A DNA stretch of 64,000 nucleotides, taken from NCBI RefSeq assembly GCF_005281615.1, contig NZ_SZZM01000001.1, forward strand, positions 1,043,001-1,107,000. Direction: 5' to 3'. Below the pieces are notes generated by a model, which ran no database searches, had not been told where the DNA came from, and was given only the letters and a program-made list of their open reading frames with translations. This document shows, piece after piece, positions 21,647 to 28,950 of this stretch; position 1 is the first letter of the stretch; the number at the start of each line of letters is the position of its first letter. This DNA comes from Rhodoligotrophos defluvii (GTDB taxonomy: Bacteria > Pseudomonadota > Alphaproteobacteria > Rhizobiales > Im1). The position numbers and the translations under genes are program-made.

Positions 21647-22464
21647 CACAGTCTCTCCCTGCTCCTCTCCTCCGCCGCGCCGGCGGGAATGGCGGCAGGC
21701 GCCCGCACCAGACCACGTCCCCGCCGCGCCATACGATGAGCGCCCGTGCGGCGCAGGAGGGTCATCGCCGAGCGGTAGCCATTGAACGTCCCCACATCCA
21801 CATAGGAGCGGCCGGCCTTGACCCCGATCGCGCGGCCACCCCGGGCGATGTATTCGTTGACGAGTGTGCCGATGAATTCGTCTTGGGCCTCGCGCTCCAG
21901 CCACAGCGCCTTGAGCTCGTGCAGGATGCGCCCGGGCATCTTGAACGCGCCCCAGATCCAGTTGGATGAGGCATCCGGCCGCTTCACCTGGATTTCCAGC
22001 ACGTTGCCATGCTCGTCCAGCCGCACCGCGTCGAACAGCTCGGGCTTCTCGACCGGAAAGAGGAGGAACGAGAGCGCATCATCCGGAAGGTCCGTCAGCG
22101 CCGCCTCCGGGAACCACACTGTGTCCGGCAGCCCGATCACCACCGGCTCATCCGGCGCCAGCAGCGGTGTGGCTCGAAAGATCGAGTCACATAAGCCCGT
22201 CGCTTGCGGCTGTACCACATAGGCGATGGTCGCCGGTCCATAGGCGCTGCCGTAATATTCGATGATGTCGGTCTTCCCCGGCGAGATGACGAAGCAGATC
22301 TTGTCCGCACCGGCCCGGATCATCCGCTCCACCAGATACTCGCTCACCGCGCATGGCCGCTCCGTTCCGCCATCCATGCGACTGCCCACGGGCAAGAGTT
22401 CCTTGGAAAAGGCGAGAGGCTGAATGCGGCTGCCTCGTCCGGCAGCGGGAATGATGCCCCACAT
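21646..22464 (-). CDS. Sugar-phosphate nucleotidyltransferase
   Basis: A 272-residue GT-A-fold nucleotidyltransferase of the glucose-1-phosphate thymidylyl/uridylyltransferase type. It has the N-terminal signature IIPAAGRGSRIQPLAFSKEL, LLPVG, the metal motif VIGLPDTVWFP and the C-terminal GAFKMPGRILHEL. It should activate a sugar 1-phosphate as an NDP-sugar for the cluster's glycosyltransferases. The ATG at 22462-22464 follows the stop of the upstream gene after one base. The C-terminal 30 residues are Arg/Ala-rich and not conserved in the family I know. Confidence 0.86.
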   Translation of the reverse strand: MWGIIPAAGRGSRIQPLAFSKELLPVGSRMDGGTERPCAVSEYLVERMIRAGADKICFVISPGKTDIIEYYGSAYGPATIAYVVQPQATGLCDSIFRATPLLAPDEPVVIGLPDTVWFPEAALTDLPDDALSFLLFPVEKPELFDAVRLDEHGNVLEIQVKRPDASSNWIWGAFKMPGRILHELKALWLEREAQDEFIGTLVNEYIARGGRAIGVKAGRSYVDVGTFNGYRSAMTLLRRTGAHRMARRGRGLVRAPAAIPAGAAEERSRERL

Positions 22465-22465
22465 C

Positions 22466-23563
22466 TTAAGCCTCCATTGAAAGCTGCTGGCGCGCCTCGG
22501 ATGGACGCTCGCCCAGCAATGCAACCAGCTCGCGGGCTCGCCGTTCCGAGGTGTGTTCCGCAAGCACGCGCTCCCGGGCGTCAGTCGCCATACGCGCAAG
22601 CTCCGCATCGGAAAGGTCGAGAGCTGCCGTTACGTCCTCGGCCCGTTCAGCCACCAGGATCTCGCGGCCCGGCGTGAAGAAATCGCCGAGCCCGTCCCAG
22701 GTGTCGGAGATGAGCGGAGCTCCGCAAGCGGCGGCCTCGAACAACCGGCCGGAGGGACACCAGCCCATGTCGGCCATGGCGCGGCGAGTGACATTCAGAG
22801 TCAACCGGGAGGACGCGAAGAACGCCGGGTGCTCCGATGGCGGTAGATGGCGCACGAAATAGATGTTGTCGGTCCAGGGGAAATCGATTGGATACTGCGC
22901 ACCGGCAATCAGGAACCGGTGATGTGGCCGCTGGCGCGCCGGCTCGATGAGCAGCTTGCCCAGCGTCTGCTGGCGGTCGGCCGCATAGGTGCCGATATAG
23001 GACAGGTCCGCCCGGTAGGCCTCCACCGGCTGCGCCGGACAATGCACCTCCGGGTCCACATGCCCATAGAGCGGCGCCACCCGCCGTGCGCCGAGGCGCG
23101 ATTGCAGCTCCTGCAGCGCCGCGCCGCCGGTATAGCTGAGCACGAGGTCGAAGTCGCGGAGCTCCCGCGGGCCGATATAGGCCACCGGCTCACCCTGGCC
23201 CAAATTCGCAAGGGTCACCGGCGTGTCGAGATCATAGAACACGTGCAGCGGCCGTCGGGCATCGAGCAGCATATCACCCGCGGCCAGCGCATCTGGGCAG
23301 TAAGATGTGACGATCGCCGCATCCGCCAGCGCCAATTCGCGCTTGGCACGCCCGCTGATCTCCGCCCAGTCCTGGTACAGGATCAGCGCGCCGCCCGGCA
23401 GTTCCCACAGGTCGCGGTTATGGGCGTAATACGGCACGTCGCGTTCGAAGAACACCACGCGGTGTCCATGGGCGTGCAAGGCACGGCACAACCCGCGCCA
23501 CAGAGTGGCGTGGCCGTTGCCCCAGGACGAGCTGATGGTCAGTCCGAAGATGACGATGTTCAT
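22466..23563 (-). CDS. CgeB-like glycosyltransferase
   Basis: A 365-residue GT-B protein resembling the CgeB/YkvP spore-maturation glycosyltransferases. It opens MNIVIFGLTISSSWGNGHAT, contains PLHVFYDLDTPVTLANL and DLVLSYTGGAALQELQ, and ends with the typical acceptor/donor region SRLTLNVTRRAMADMGWCPS and GRLFEAAACGAPLISDTWDG. The ATG at 23561-23563 forms an ATGA overlap with the histidine phosphatase gene. Donor and acceptor are unknown. Confidence 0.82.
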   Translation of the reverse strand: MNIVIFGLTISSSWGNGHATLWRGLCRALHAHGHRVVFFERDVPYYAHNRDLWELPGGALILYQDWAEISGRAKRELALADAAIVTSYCPDALAAGDMLLDARRPLHVFYDLDTPVTLANLGQGEPVAYIGPRELRDFDLVLSYTGGAALQELQSRLGARRVAPLYGHVDPEVHCPAQPVEAYRADLSYIGTYAADRQQTLGKLLIEPARQRPHHRFLIAGAQYPIDFPWTDNIYFVRHLPPSEHPAFFASSRLTLNVTRRAMADMGWCPSGRLFEAAACGAPLISDTWDGLGDFFTPGREILVAERAEDVTAALDLSDAELARMATDARERVLAEHTSERRARELVALLGERPSEARQQLSMEA

Positions 23564-24159
23564 GGGAGGACCTTCTCGTTGAGCGCGAGCACTTTGGCCC
23601 CCCACGCGCCAACCACCACGGTGCTGATCGAACCTGCATCGATCTCGATGCGGTCATAGGCATCGATAGGCATCATCATGAGGTGCAGAAGCGCGCTGCG
23701 GATCACGTCCCCATGGCTGACCAGCGCAACCCGCCCCCCGGGATGGTTCGCGGCGAGACGGTGAATATGGGTGCTGATCCGGGCCTGCGCCTCCAGCATG
23801 CTTTCACCGCCCGGTGGCTTGGTGGCGCTACGCCGCTCGTTCCAGGCAACCCAGTGGGGATCGGCCGCAAGCTCGTCGAAGGTCTTGCCGGTCCATGCCC
23901 CCATATCGATCTCATCCAGCGCTTCCACCGGCTGAACGGGAACCGATGCTGCGTGAGCGATGGCTTCCGCCGTCTCCATCGCGCGCAGGCGGGGGCTCGA
24001 CTCGACGAAATCGAGGCCCTCGTCCGCCAATCGGCGGCCCAAGGCGGCGGCCTGAACGCGGCCTTCCTCGGAAAGGCTCACCTGTCCCATGCGACCGACC
24101 AATCTGTGATGGAGCGATCCATGCGCCGCATGCCTCACCAGGAATATGACTGTCGACAC
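23560..24159 (-). CDS. Histidine phosphatase (phosphoglycerate mutase-like)
   Basis: A 199-residue branch-1 histidine phosphatase. The phospho-accepting His is in FLVRHAAHGS (RHA rather than RHG), with ESSPRLRAMETAEAIA (conserved Arg) and the second His in VALVSHGDVIRS. Such enzymes dephosphorylate small metabolites. Directly after ino1, it could act on inositol 1-phosphate or a glycosylated inositol phosphate, but this is inference from position only. It begins 12 bases after the ino1 stop. Confidence 0.86.
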   Translation of the reverse strand: MSTVIFLVRHAAHGSLHHRLVGRMGQVSLSEEGRVQAAALGRRLADEGLDFVESSPRLRAMETAEAIAHAASVPVQPVEALDEIDMGAWTGKTFDELAADPHWVAWNERRSATKPPGGESMLEAQARISTHIHRLAANHPGGRVALVSHGDVIRSALLHLMMMPIDAYDRIEIDAGSISTVVVGAWGAKVLALNEKVLP

Positions 24160-24171
24160 GCCGCCTTCCCG

Positions 24172-25266
24172 TCACGCCTCGCCTTCGATGAAGGCCAGCA
24201 CGCGAGCGCGTGCCTCCTCGTCCGTGAACTGCTGGGGTGGGGATTTCATGAAATAGCTGGAAGGCCCGACCAGAGCGCCGCCCACGCGGCGGTCGAGGCC
24301 GAGCTTGGCACACCGCACCGCATCTACCACGATGCCGGCGGAATTGGGCGAGTCCCACACCTCCAGCTTCAGCTCGAGATTGAGCGGCACCCCGCCGAAG
24401 GCGGTGCCCTCCATGCGGATATAGGCCCATTTCCGGTCCGTGAGCCACGGCACGTGATCGCTAGGCCCCACATGGATATTCTCCGGCGACATGGGCACGT
24501 CGAATTGGCTGGTGACCGCCCGGGTCTTCGAGATCTTCTTGGACTCGAGTCGCTCCCGCTCCAGCATGTTGCGGAAATCCGTATTGCCGCCGAAATTGAG
24601 CTGGTAGGTGCGGTCGAGCCGCACGCCGCGCTCGCGGAACAGATTGGCCAGCACCCGATGCACGATGGTGGCGCCCACCTGGCTCTTGATGTCGTCCCCG
24701 ATAATGGGAAGTCCACGTTCCTCGAAGCGGCGCTGCCAGTCGGGATTGGACGCGACGAACACGGGGATGCAGTTCACGAACGCGCAGCCGGCACTCAGCG
24801 CCTGCTCTGCATAGAACTCCGTCGCCTTCTGGGAGCCCACCGGCAGGTAGCACACCACCACATGGGTGCCCGAATCCCGCAGCACCTGGGCCACGTCGGC
24901 CACCGGTTCCTTCGATTCCGGCACCTCGTCGCGGATATAGCGGCCAAGCCCGTCGAGCGTCGGGCCACGCCGCACAGTCACCCCCAGAGGCTTCACCTCG
25001 GCAAATTTCTCGGTGTTGTTCGGCGCAACGAAGATTGCCTCCGCTACATCGCGGCCGACTTTGCCGGCATTCACGTCGAAAGCCGAGGCGACTTCGATGT
25101 CCCGTACGCGATAGCCGCCGATATCCGCGCGGCTCAGGCCCGGAATGGGAACGTTGTCGCGGGCGTCCGCATAATATGTAAGACCCTGGACGAACGAAGA
25201 GGCGCAGTTGCCGACTCCAACGATGCCAACCCTCACTTTCGGAGAGCGAACAGCAGCAGTTTCCAT
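24172..25266 (-). CDS. ino1: myo-Inositol-1-phosphate synthase
   Basis: Converts glucose 6-phosphate to 1L-myo-inositol 1-phosphate with NAD. The 364-residue, actinobacterial-size protein has the NAD motif [39 protein letters not shown], the signature [17 protein letters not shown], and the active-site region [20 protein letters not shown]. This enzyme is uncommon in alphaproteobacteria. It is the first gene of the cluster and presumably sets its inositol supply. A candidate stress-type promoter lies about 100 bases upstream. Confidence 0.94.
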   Translation of the reverse strand: METAAVRSPKVRVGIVGVGNCASSFVQGLTYYADARDNVPIPGLSRADIGGYRVRDIEVASAFDVNAGKVGRDVAEAIFVAPNNTEKFAEVKPLGVTVRRGPTLDGLGRYIRDEVPESKEPVADVAQVLRDSGTHVVVCYLPVGSQKATEFYAEQALSAGCAFVNCIPVFVASNPDWQRRFEERGLPIIGDDIKSQVGATIVHRVLANLFRERGVRLDRTYQLNFGGNTDFRNMLERERLESKKISKTRAVTSQFDVPMSPENIHVGPSDHVPWLTDRKWAYIRMEGTAFGGVPLNLELKLEVWDSPNSAGIVVDAVRCAKLGLDRRVGGALVGPSSYFMKSPPQQFTDEEARARVLAFIEGEA

Positions 25267-25373
25267 ACCCTTCTCCCGTCAGCGAGGCGACTGCCACGCG
25301 GCAGACCGCACGTGTCCTGCCCAAGGCAGCACCACATGAGCCTTCGCAGAGCGGCATCGCGCCCCGCCAGGGA

Positions 25374-25399
25374 AAAGCGTATGTTGCTGAATTAGTTCC
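25374..25399 (-). promoter_or_regulatory. Possible EcfG (general stress) type promoter for the ino1 cluster
   Basis: On the minus strand GGAAC (25395-25399) is followed after 15 bases by CGCTTTT (from 25380 down to 25374). The alphaproteobacterial EcfG consensus is GGAAC, 16-17 bases, CGTT. The -35 is perfect, while the -10 and spacing are off by about one base each. It would give a leader of about 100 bases. An 8-bp hairpin (25399-25406 with 25416-25423) lies just upstream and may end the DUF1398 transcript. Confidence 0.25.
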
Positions 25400-25440
25400 A
25401 CGCGGCTTAAGGCAGGCCGCGTGCCTGCAGGAGGGCGAGA

Positions 25441-25842
25441 TCACCGTCCGTCTGGAAAGAACTCGACGTGGCTGTCGCCGGTCCGGCCATAGTAGACCGC
25501 CCGCTTTCCGAGCAGCGAGACGAAATAGCCGGTGCACCCCGCCGCCGCGATCCGGCTGCAGAATGTGAGGTAGTCGATCGCCCCTGCCTGAACATCACGG
25601 ATGGCTGCCTCGACTGCAGCGCCGGAGAAGGTCGCTGGGGCGGCCGTATTTGCCGCGTGGCACGGAACCACTTCCGAGGTGTCGTCCGGCATGTAGTAGG
25701 TCTTTTCGGCCCGGACCAGGTCGGCGTGGTAGCGCTCTACACCAGCCGCGGCGAGAGCCTTCACCACATCGCCGAAATTGAGCCGGCCGCTGTCTGAGCC
25801 TTCCGTGCAGTGGCGAACCACGGCTTTGGTAGCCTCCTCCAT
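25441..25842 (-). CDS. DUF1398 family protein
   Basis: A 133-residue small cytoplasmic protein of the DUF1398 (YbcV-like) family, function unknown. Characteristic segments are VVKALAAAGVERYHADLVRA, EKTYYMPDDTSEVV, IDYLTFCSRIAAAGCTGYFV and the C-terminal RAVYYGRTGDSHVEFFP. AGGAGG lies seven bases upstream of the ATG. It stands on the same strand as the MarR gene and 27 bases after it, so the two may be co-transcribed. Confidence 0.82.
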   Translation of the reverse strand: MEEATKAVVRHCTEGSDSGRLNFGDVVKALAAAGVERYHADLVRAEKTYYMPDDTSEVVPCHAANTAAPATFSGAAVEAAIRDVQAGAIDYLTFCSRIAAAGCTGYFVSLLGKRAVYYGRTGDSHVEFFPDGR

Positions 25843-25869
25843 TTCGCTCCTCCTGGTCGTATTCGGAAC

Positions 25870-26337
25870 TCAGTCCACAGGAACGGCCCGCAGGCCCTGC
25901 CGTCTGACGATGTCGCGCATCACCCGCTCGATCGTCGTCCGTTCACTCTGATCCAGGTGGCCAAAGAATTCGGCATCGTTCTGGTCGGCCAGCGCGGCAA
26001 GGACCGGCACCAGGCGCCGCCCCGCTTCCGTGAGCGCCACCGCCTGGAAGCGACGGTCGGTTTTTCCTGCGGAGCGGCTGACCAGGGTCTTCGCTTCGAG
26101 CCTGTCGACCAGCTTCGAGATCGCGCCTCGCGTCATCCCGAGCCGCTCGGCAATCGCGCTCGGCACCAGCTGCTCCTCGTCATAAAGCTCGCGCAGGACC
26201 ACCCATTCGGCCACGGTCACCCCTTGGGACGCGACTTTTCGCCGGAATGCGTGCGACACCTGGTTCGAAACGAAGCGCAACCAGTAGCCGAGATGGGACT
26301 CCAGAGGGCTGATCTGCGTCATCGACATCACCACCAT
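25870..26337 (-). CDS. MarR family transcriptional regulator
   Basis: A 155-residue dimeric winged-helix repressor. The DNA-binding part is about residues 60-105 (AIAERLGMTRGAISKLVDRL, then the wing with SAGKTDRRFQAVALTEAGR). It is divergent from an FMN reductase and carries a perfect 14-base palindrome immediately upstream of its start, so autoregulation and control of the reductase are likely. The start could also be the Met at codon 4 or 6. Confidence 0.9.
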   Translation of the reverse strand: MVVMSMTQISPLESHLGYWLRFVSNQVSHAFRRKVASQGVTVAEWVVLRELYDEEQLVPSAIAERLGMTRGAISKLVDRLEAKTLVSRSAGKTDRRFQAVALTEAGRRLVPVLAALADQNDAEFFGHLDQSERTTIERVMRDIVRRQGLRAVPVD

Positions 26338-26340
26338 GTC

Positions 26341-26354
26341 GTTTCCTAGGAAAC
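26341..26354. promoter_or_regulatory. Palindromic operator, probably for the MarR regulator
   Basis: GTTTCCTAGGAAAC is a perfect 14-base palindrome that begins 3 bases from the marR start codon, in the region divergent to the FMN reductase gene. The AT-rich segment after it (26355-26375, with CATTTCCTTG) holds another half-site-like TTTCC. The position and symmetry fit a MarR-family dimer site. Confidence 0.6.
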
Positions 26355-26470
26355 CATTTAATCATTTCCTTGTCAACTGTTTTGCGTTCGAGACGCCGGT
26401 TGCCGTTCGTCCTACACTCGTCCGAGCGATTGCCCCTTGCCGGGTACCTTTGAGAACGCGGGAGTGCCGA

Positions 26471-27037
26471 ATGAATATCGTTTTGATTTATGGCACGGCG
26501 GCGCCTGCTGGCCGACTGGCCAAAGCCATGCGCGCGGTGACTGAACGCATCTGGCCTGCGGATGGTGCCCATGCCACCGTGATCGATCTGGCGGAAATCA
26601 GCCTGCCGTTTGCCGGCGCTACACCATGGGATCGCCTGTCCGATCAGGTCCGCGAGGCCATCGAGACCGTTGTAGCGGCCAACGCGGTCATCATCTTTTC
26701 GCCGGTCTACCGAGCGAGCGCGCCCGGCAGCCTGAAGAATTTTCTCGATCTCTTGCCCGTGGAGGCCTTTGAAGCCAAGCCGGTGGCCATAGTCGCGATG
26801 GGTGCGACGCACCATCATTTTCTCGCCGTCGAGGCCGACTTGCACCCGATCCTGTCGTGGTTCGGCGCAATCCTGCTGCCGAGCCTCTATCTCTCGTCCG
26901 CCTCCTTCGAACAAGGCGAGCTGACTGGGAACACCGCAGACGACCTTGCGGCCTATACCTCGAGCGTCTTGGACGCCGCACGCCGTCTGCACGGCTTGCG
27001 ATTCATGCCGAGGCCGCTGGCCGCGGCAAAGCCGTGA
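26471..27037 (+). CDS. NAD(P)H-dependent FMN reductase
   Basis: A 188-residue flavodoxin-like reductase of the SsuE/NADPH-dependent FMN reductase family. MNIVLIYGTAAPAGRLAKAM binds the FMN phosphate, FSPVYRASAPGSLKNFLDLL is the family signature, and VAIVAMGATHHHFLAVEADL follows. Such enzymes supply reduced flavin or reduce quinone- and nitro-type compounds. It is divergent from the MarR gene with a palindromic site between, suggesting induction by a small electrophile or oxidant. GGGAG precedes the ATG at 26471. Confidence 0.87.
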   Translation: MNIVLIYGTAAPAGRLAKAMRAVTERIWPADGAHATVIDLAEISLPFAGATPWDRLSDQVREAIETVVAANAVIIFSPVYRASAPGSLKNFLDLLPVEAFEAKPVAIVAMGATHHHFLAVEADLHPILSWFGAILLPSLYLSSASFEQGELTGNTADDLAAYTSSVLDAARRLHGLRFMPRPLAAAKP

Positions 27038-27085
27038 GGCCGCACGCGAAGCAACGTCGCACGCGCTGTCTGCTGCTCAGGGAAA

Positions 27086-27161
27086 TGGTGCCGCCTGCGT
27101 GACTCGAACACGCGACCTACGCATTACGAATGCGCCGCTCTACCGGCTGAGCTAAGGCGGC
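27086..27161 (-). tRNA. tRNA-Thr (anticodon CGT)
   Basis: A complete 76-base tRNA with encoded CCA on the minus strand. The acceptor stem pairs GCCGCCT with AGGCGGC, with discriminator A. The D-arm is GCTC/GAGC, the anticodon loop TTCGTAA holds CGT (bases 27126-27128), and the T-arm pairs GCGTG with CACGC around TTCGAGT. The anticodon reads ACG, a threonine codon. It stands alone between the FMN reductase and hemY. Confidence 0.96.
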
Positions 27162-27254
27162 CCAAAATCAAACACGCCCTGAACGGGTCGGAGGACCCGA
27201 CAGATACTCCCTCGACCATGAAATGGCAACCCGCTCGCGATGATCAACAGGCGA

Positions 27255-28940
27255 TTATCGCGGCAAGGTGCTGCCCAACCACTCCGGCTGCCGCTTCTCG
27301 TCGGCATCGGTCTCGCCGTCCGGCTCGGGACCGGGGTCATCCGGCTGTTTTTCCATGCCGGACTGGCCCTTGGCGACCACCTCCGGTGTGAGTTCGCCAA
27401 GATCCGGGTAGGGAATGACGACCGGTGGCGGCACCACGGCCGACGCGGGCGAGGGGACGGCCGCAACCACGACCGATTTTGCCGGCCTCTCCTCCGTGGC
27501 CGGCTCGGGCCGCCCTGGGTCTGCTGGTGCGGGAGGTGGCGACGAAGCACCCGCCGTTGCGGTGGGCGAGGCCGCCGAAGCCGCTTCCTCCGAAGGTGAA
27601 TGCTCGATGGCTTCCGCGGGCCGGGCGGCCGCTTCCTCCGCCGGCAAGGTTGGTCCGATACCCTCGACCGGCCGTTTCCACACGAAGGCATCCAGCTCGC
27701 CGGTCACCGGCGAGACCGGCAGCCAGACCTCGGACACATGGCCATCCGCAGTCCAAGCAGGGTCGCGCGGCGCCGAAACCGCCCGCGCCAGCCACTCGCG
27801 CTCCTTGCCGCGGTCATCGTGCTCCAGCCTTTCGATCTCGGCCATCAGCAGGCAAATGCCGGCGCTGGGATGATGGTCGAGATAGGGCGCCAGCGCCTCG
27901 CGCGCGCTTCCAAAGTCCCGTGCCTCGATGGCGGCCCGCGCCAATGCCACGGCGCCCTCCTCGCCGCCCGCCTTCTGGCCGATCAGCAGGCGCACCCGCC
28001 TCAGTCTATCCTGAGCGGAATCCCCCGGCCGCACATGCGCGTAAGCCTCGGCAAGGTCGCGATGGGGATTGTAACCCCAGGTCTTCTCGATCATGCGCAT
28101 GGCCTTGCGCACGCTGCCGCGCTGAGCCAGAAGCCGCGCTGCAACCAGAACCGCCGGCACCAGCTCGGGCGCATCCTTATGCGCCTTGGTGGCGAGCCGC
28201 AGCGCCTCGTCCTCGTTGCTGGGCTCGAGCGCCATGGCTTCGGCCGTCTCGGCAACCGCGCGCTTGCGCTGGGCTTCGGCTGTCGAGATGAGCCCGGCCC
28301 GGCGTTGATTCTCGATCAAGGTCACCACGCCCGGCCAGTCCTGCTGGGCGGAATGCACGGCCAGCATGGCGTTGGATGCCCAGGGCAGGTCCGGCTTGAT
28401 ACGGGCCGCGCGTTCGGCAAGCCGCCGCGCTTCCGCAAGGTTGCCCGCCTGGCGCGCCTGGTTGAAGAGACCCCGCAGGCCCAAAAGCTCCGTTTCGCGA
28501 TTGCGCAGCATGCCTTCGAAGATCTGACGTACGCTGGTGGCATTCCCTTCGAGCTGAGCCGTCTGCGCCTGCAGCAGCTTGACCAGCGGCTCGTCCGGAA
28601 GGTTGCGGGCTGCGATCTGCGCCTGCCGTTGCGCCCCATGAAGATCGCCTGCACCGATCGCGATGATGCCGCGGCTCAAGGCGCGATGACCCTTGCGCCG
28701 CCGCCGGTGCCCAAAGAAGTCCGATACAGCGGCAGGAGCAAACACCAGCCTTCGCAGCAGAGACCACAGAAGGGCAATGGCGGCCATGAGCGCCAGCAGG
28801 CAGAAAACCGCGGCGATCATTGGCATCTGGATGTGATAGCCCAGCCAGACGATGTTCAACGTGCCGGGGCGATCCGCAAGCCAAGCTATTCCGGCAGCGA
28901 TCAGCGCGATGATGATGAACCGGAAGATGATTGGCCACAT
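27255..28940 (-). CDS. hemY: HemY-like inner-membrane TPR protein
   Basis: Protein of the HemY_N/TPR family encoded with heme biosynthesis genes in proteobacteria; its biochemical role is unclear and it is not the HemY protoporphyrinogen oxidase of Gram-positives. Two N-terminal membrane segments (about 4-22 and 40-60) enclose LADRPGTLNIVWLGYHIQMP. A helical repeat region with RGLFNQARQAGNLAEARRLA and PWASNAMLAVHSAQQDWPGV follows. Residues from about 440 to 561 are a low-complexity Pro/Ala/Glu tail. It starts 10 bases after mic60. Confidence 0.88.
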   Translation of the reverse strand: MWPIIFRFIIIALIAAGIAWLADRPGTLNIVWLGYHIQMPMIAAVFCLLALMAAIALLWSLLRRLVFAPAAVSDFFGHRRRRKGHRALSRGIIAIGAGDLHGAQRQAQIAARNLPDEPLVKLLQAQTAQLEGNATSVRQIFEGMLRNRETELLGLRGLFNQARQAGNLAEARRLAERAARIKPDLPWASNAMLAVHSAQQDWPGVVTLIENQRRAGLISTAEAQRKRAVAETAEAMALEPSNEDEALRLATKAHKDAPELVPAVLVAARLLAQRGSVRKAMRMIEKTWGYNPHRDLAEAYAHVRPGDSAQDRLRRVRLLIGQKAGGEEGAVALARAAIEARDFGSAREALAPYLDHHPSAGICLLMAEIERLEHDDRGKEREWLARAVSAPRDPAWTADGHVSEVWLPVSPVTGELDAFVWKRPVEGIGPTLPAEEAAARPAEAIEHSPSEEAASAASPTATAGASSPPPAPADPGRPEPATEERPAKSVVVAAVPSPASAVVPPPVVIPYPDLGELTPEVVAKGQSGMEKQPDDPGPEPDGETDADEKRQPEWLGSTLPR

Positions 28941-28950
28941 GAAGACGCCC

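Noticed and set aside
25399-25423. 8-bp hairpin after the DUF1398 gene as an intrinsic terminator
   Set aside because: No T-run follows in the direction of transcription; kept only as a note under the nearby promoter candidate.
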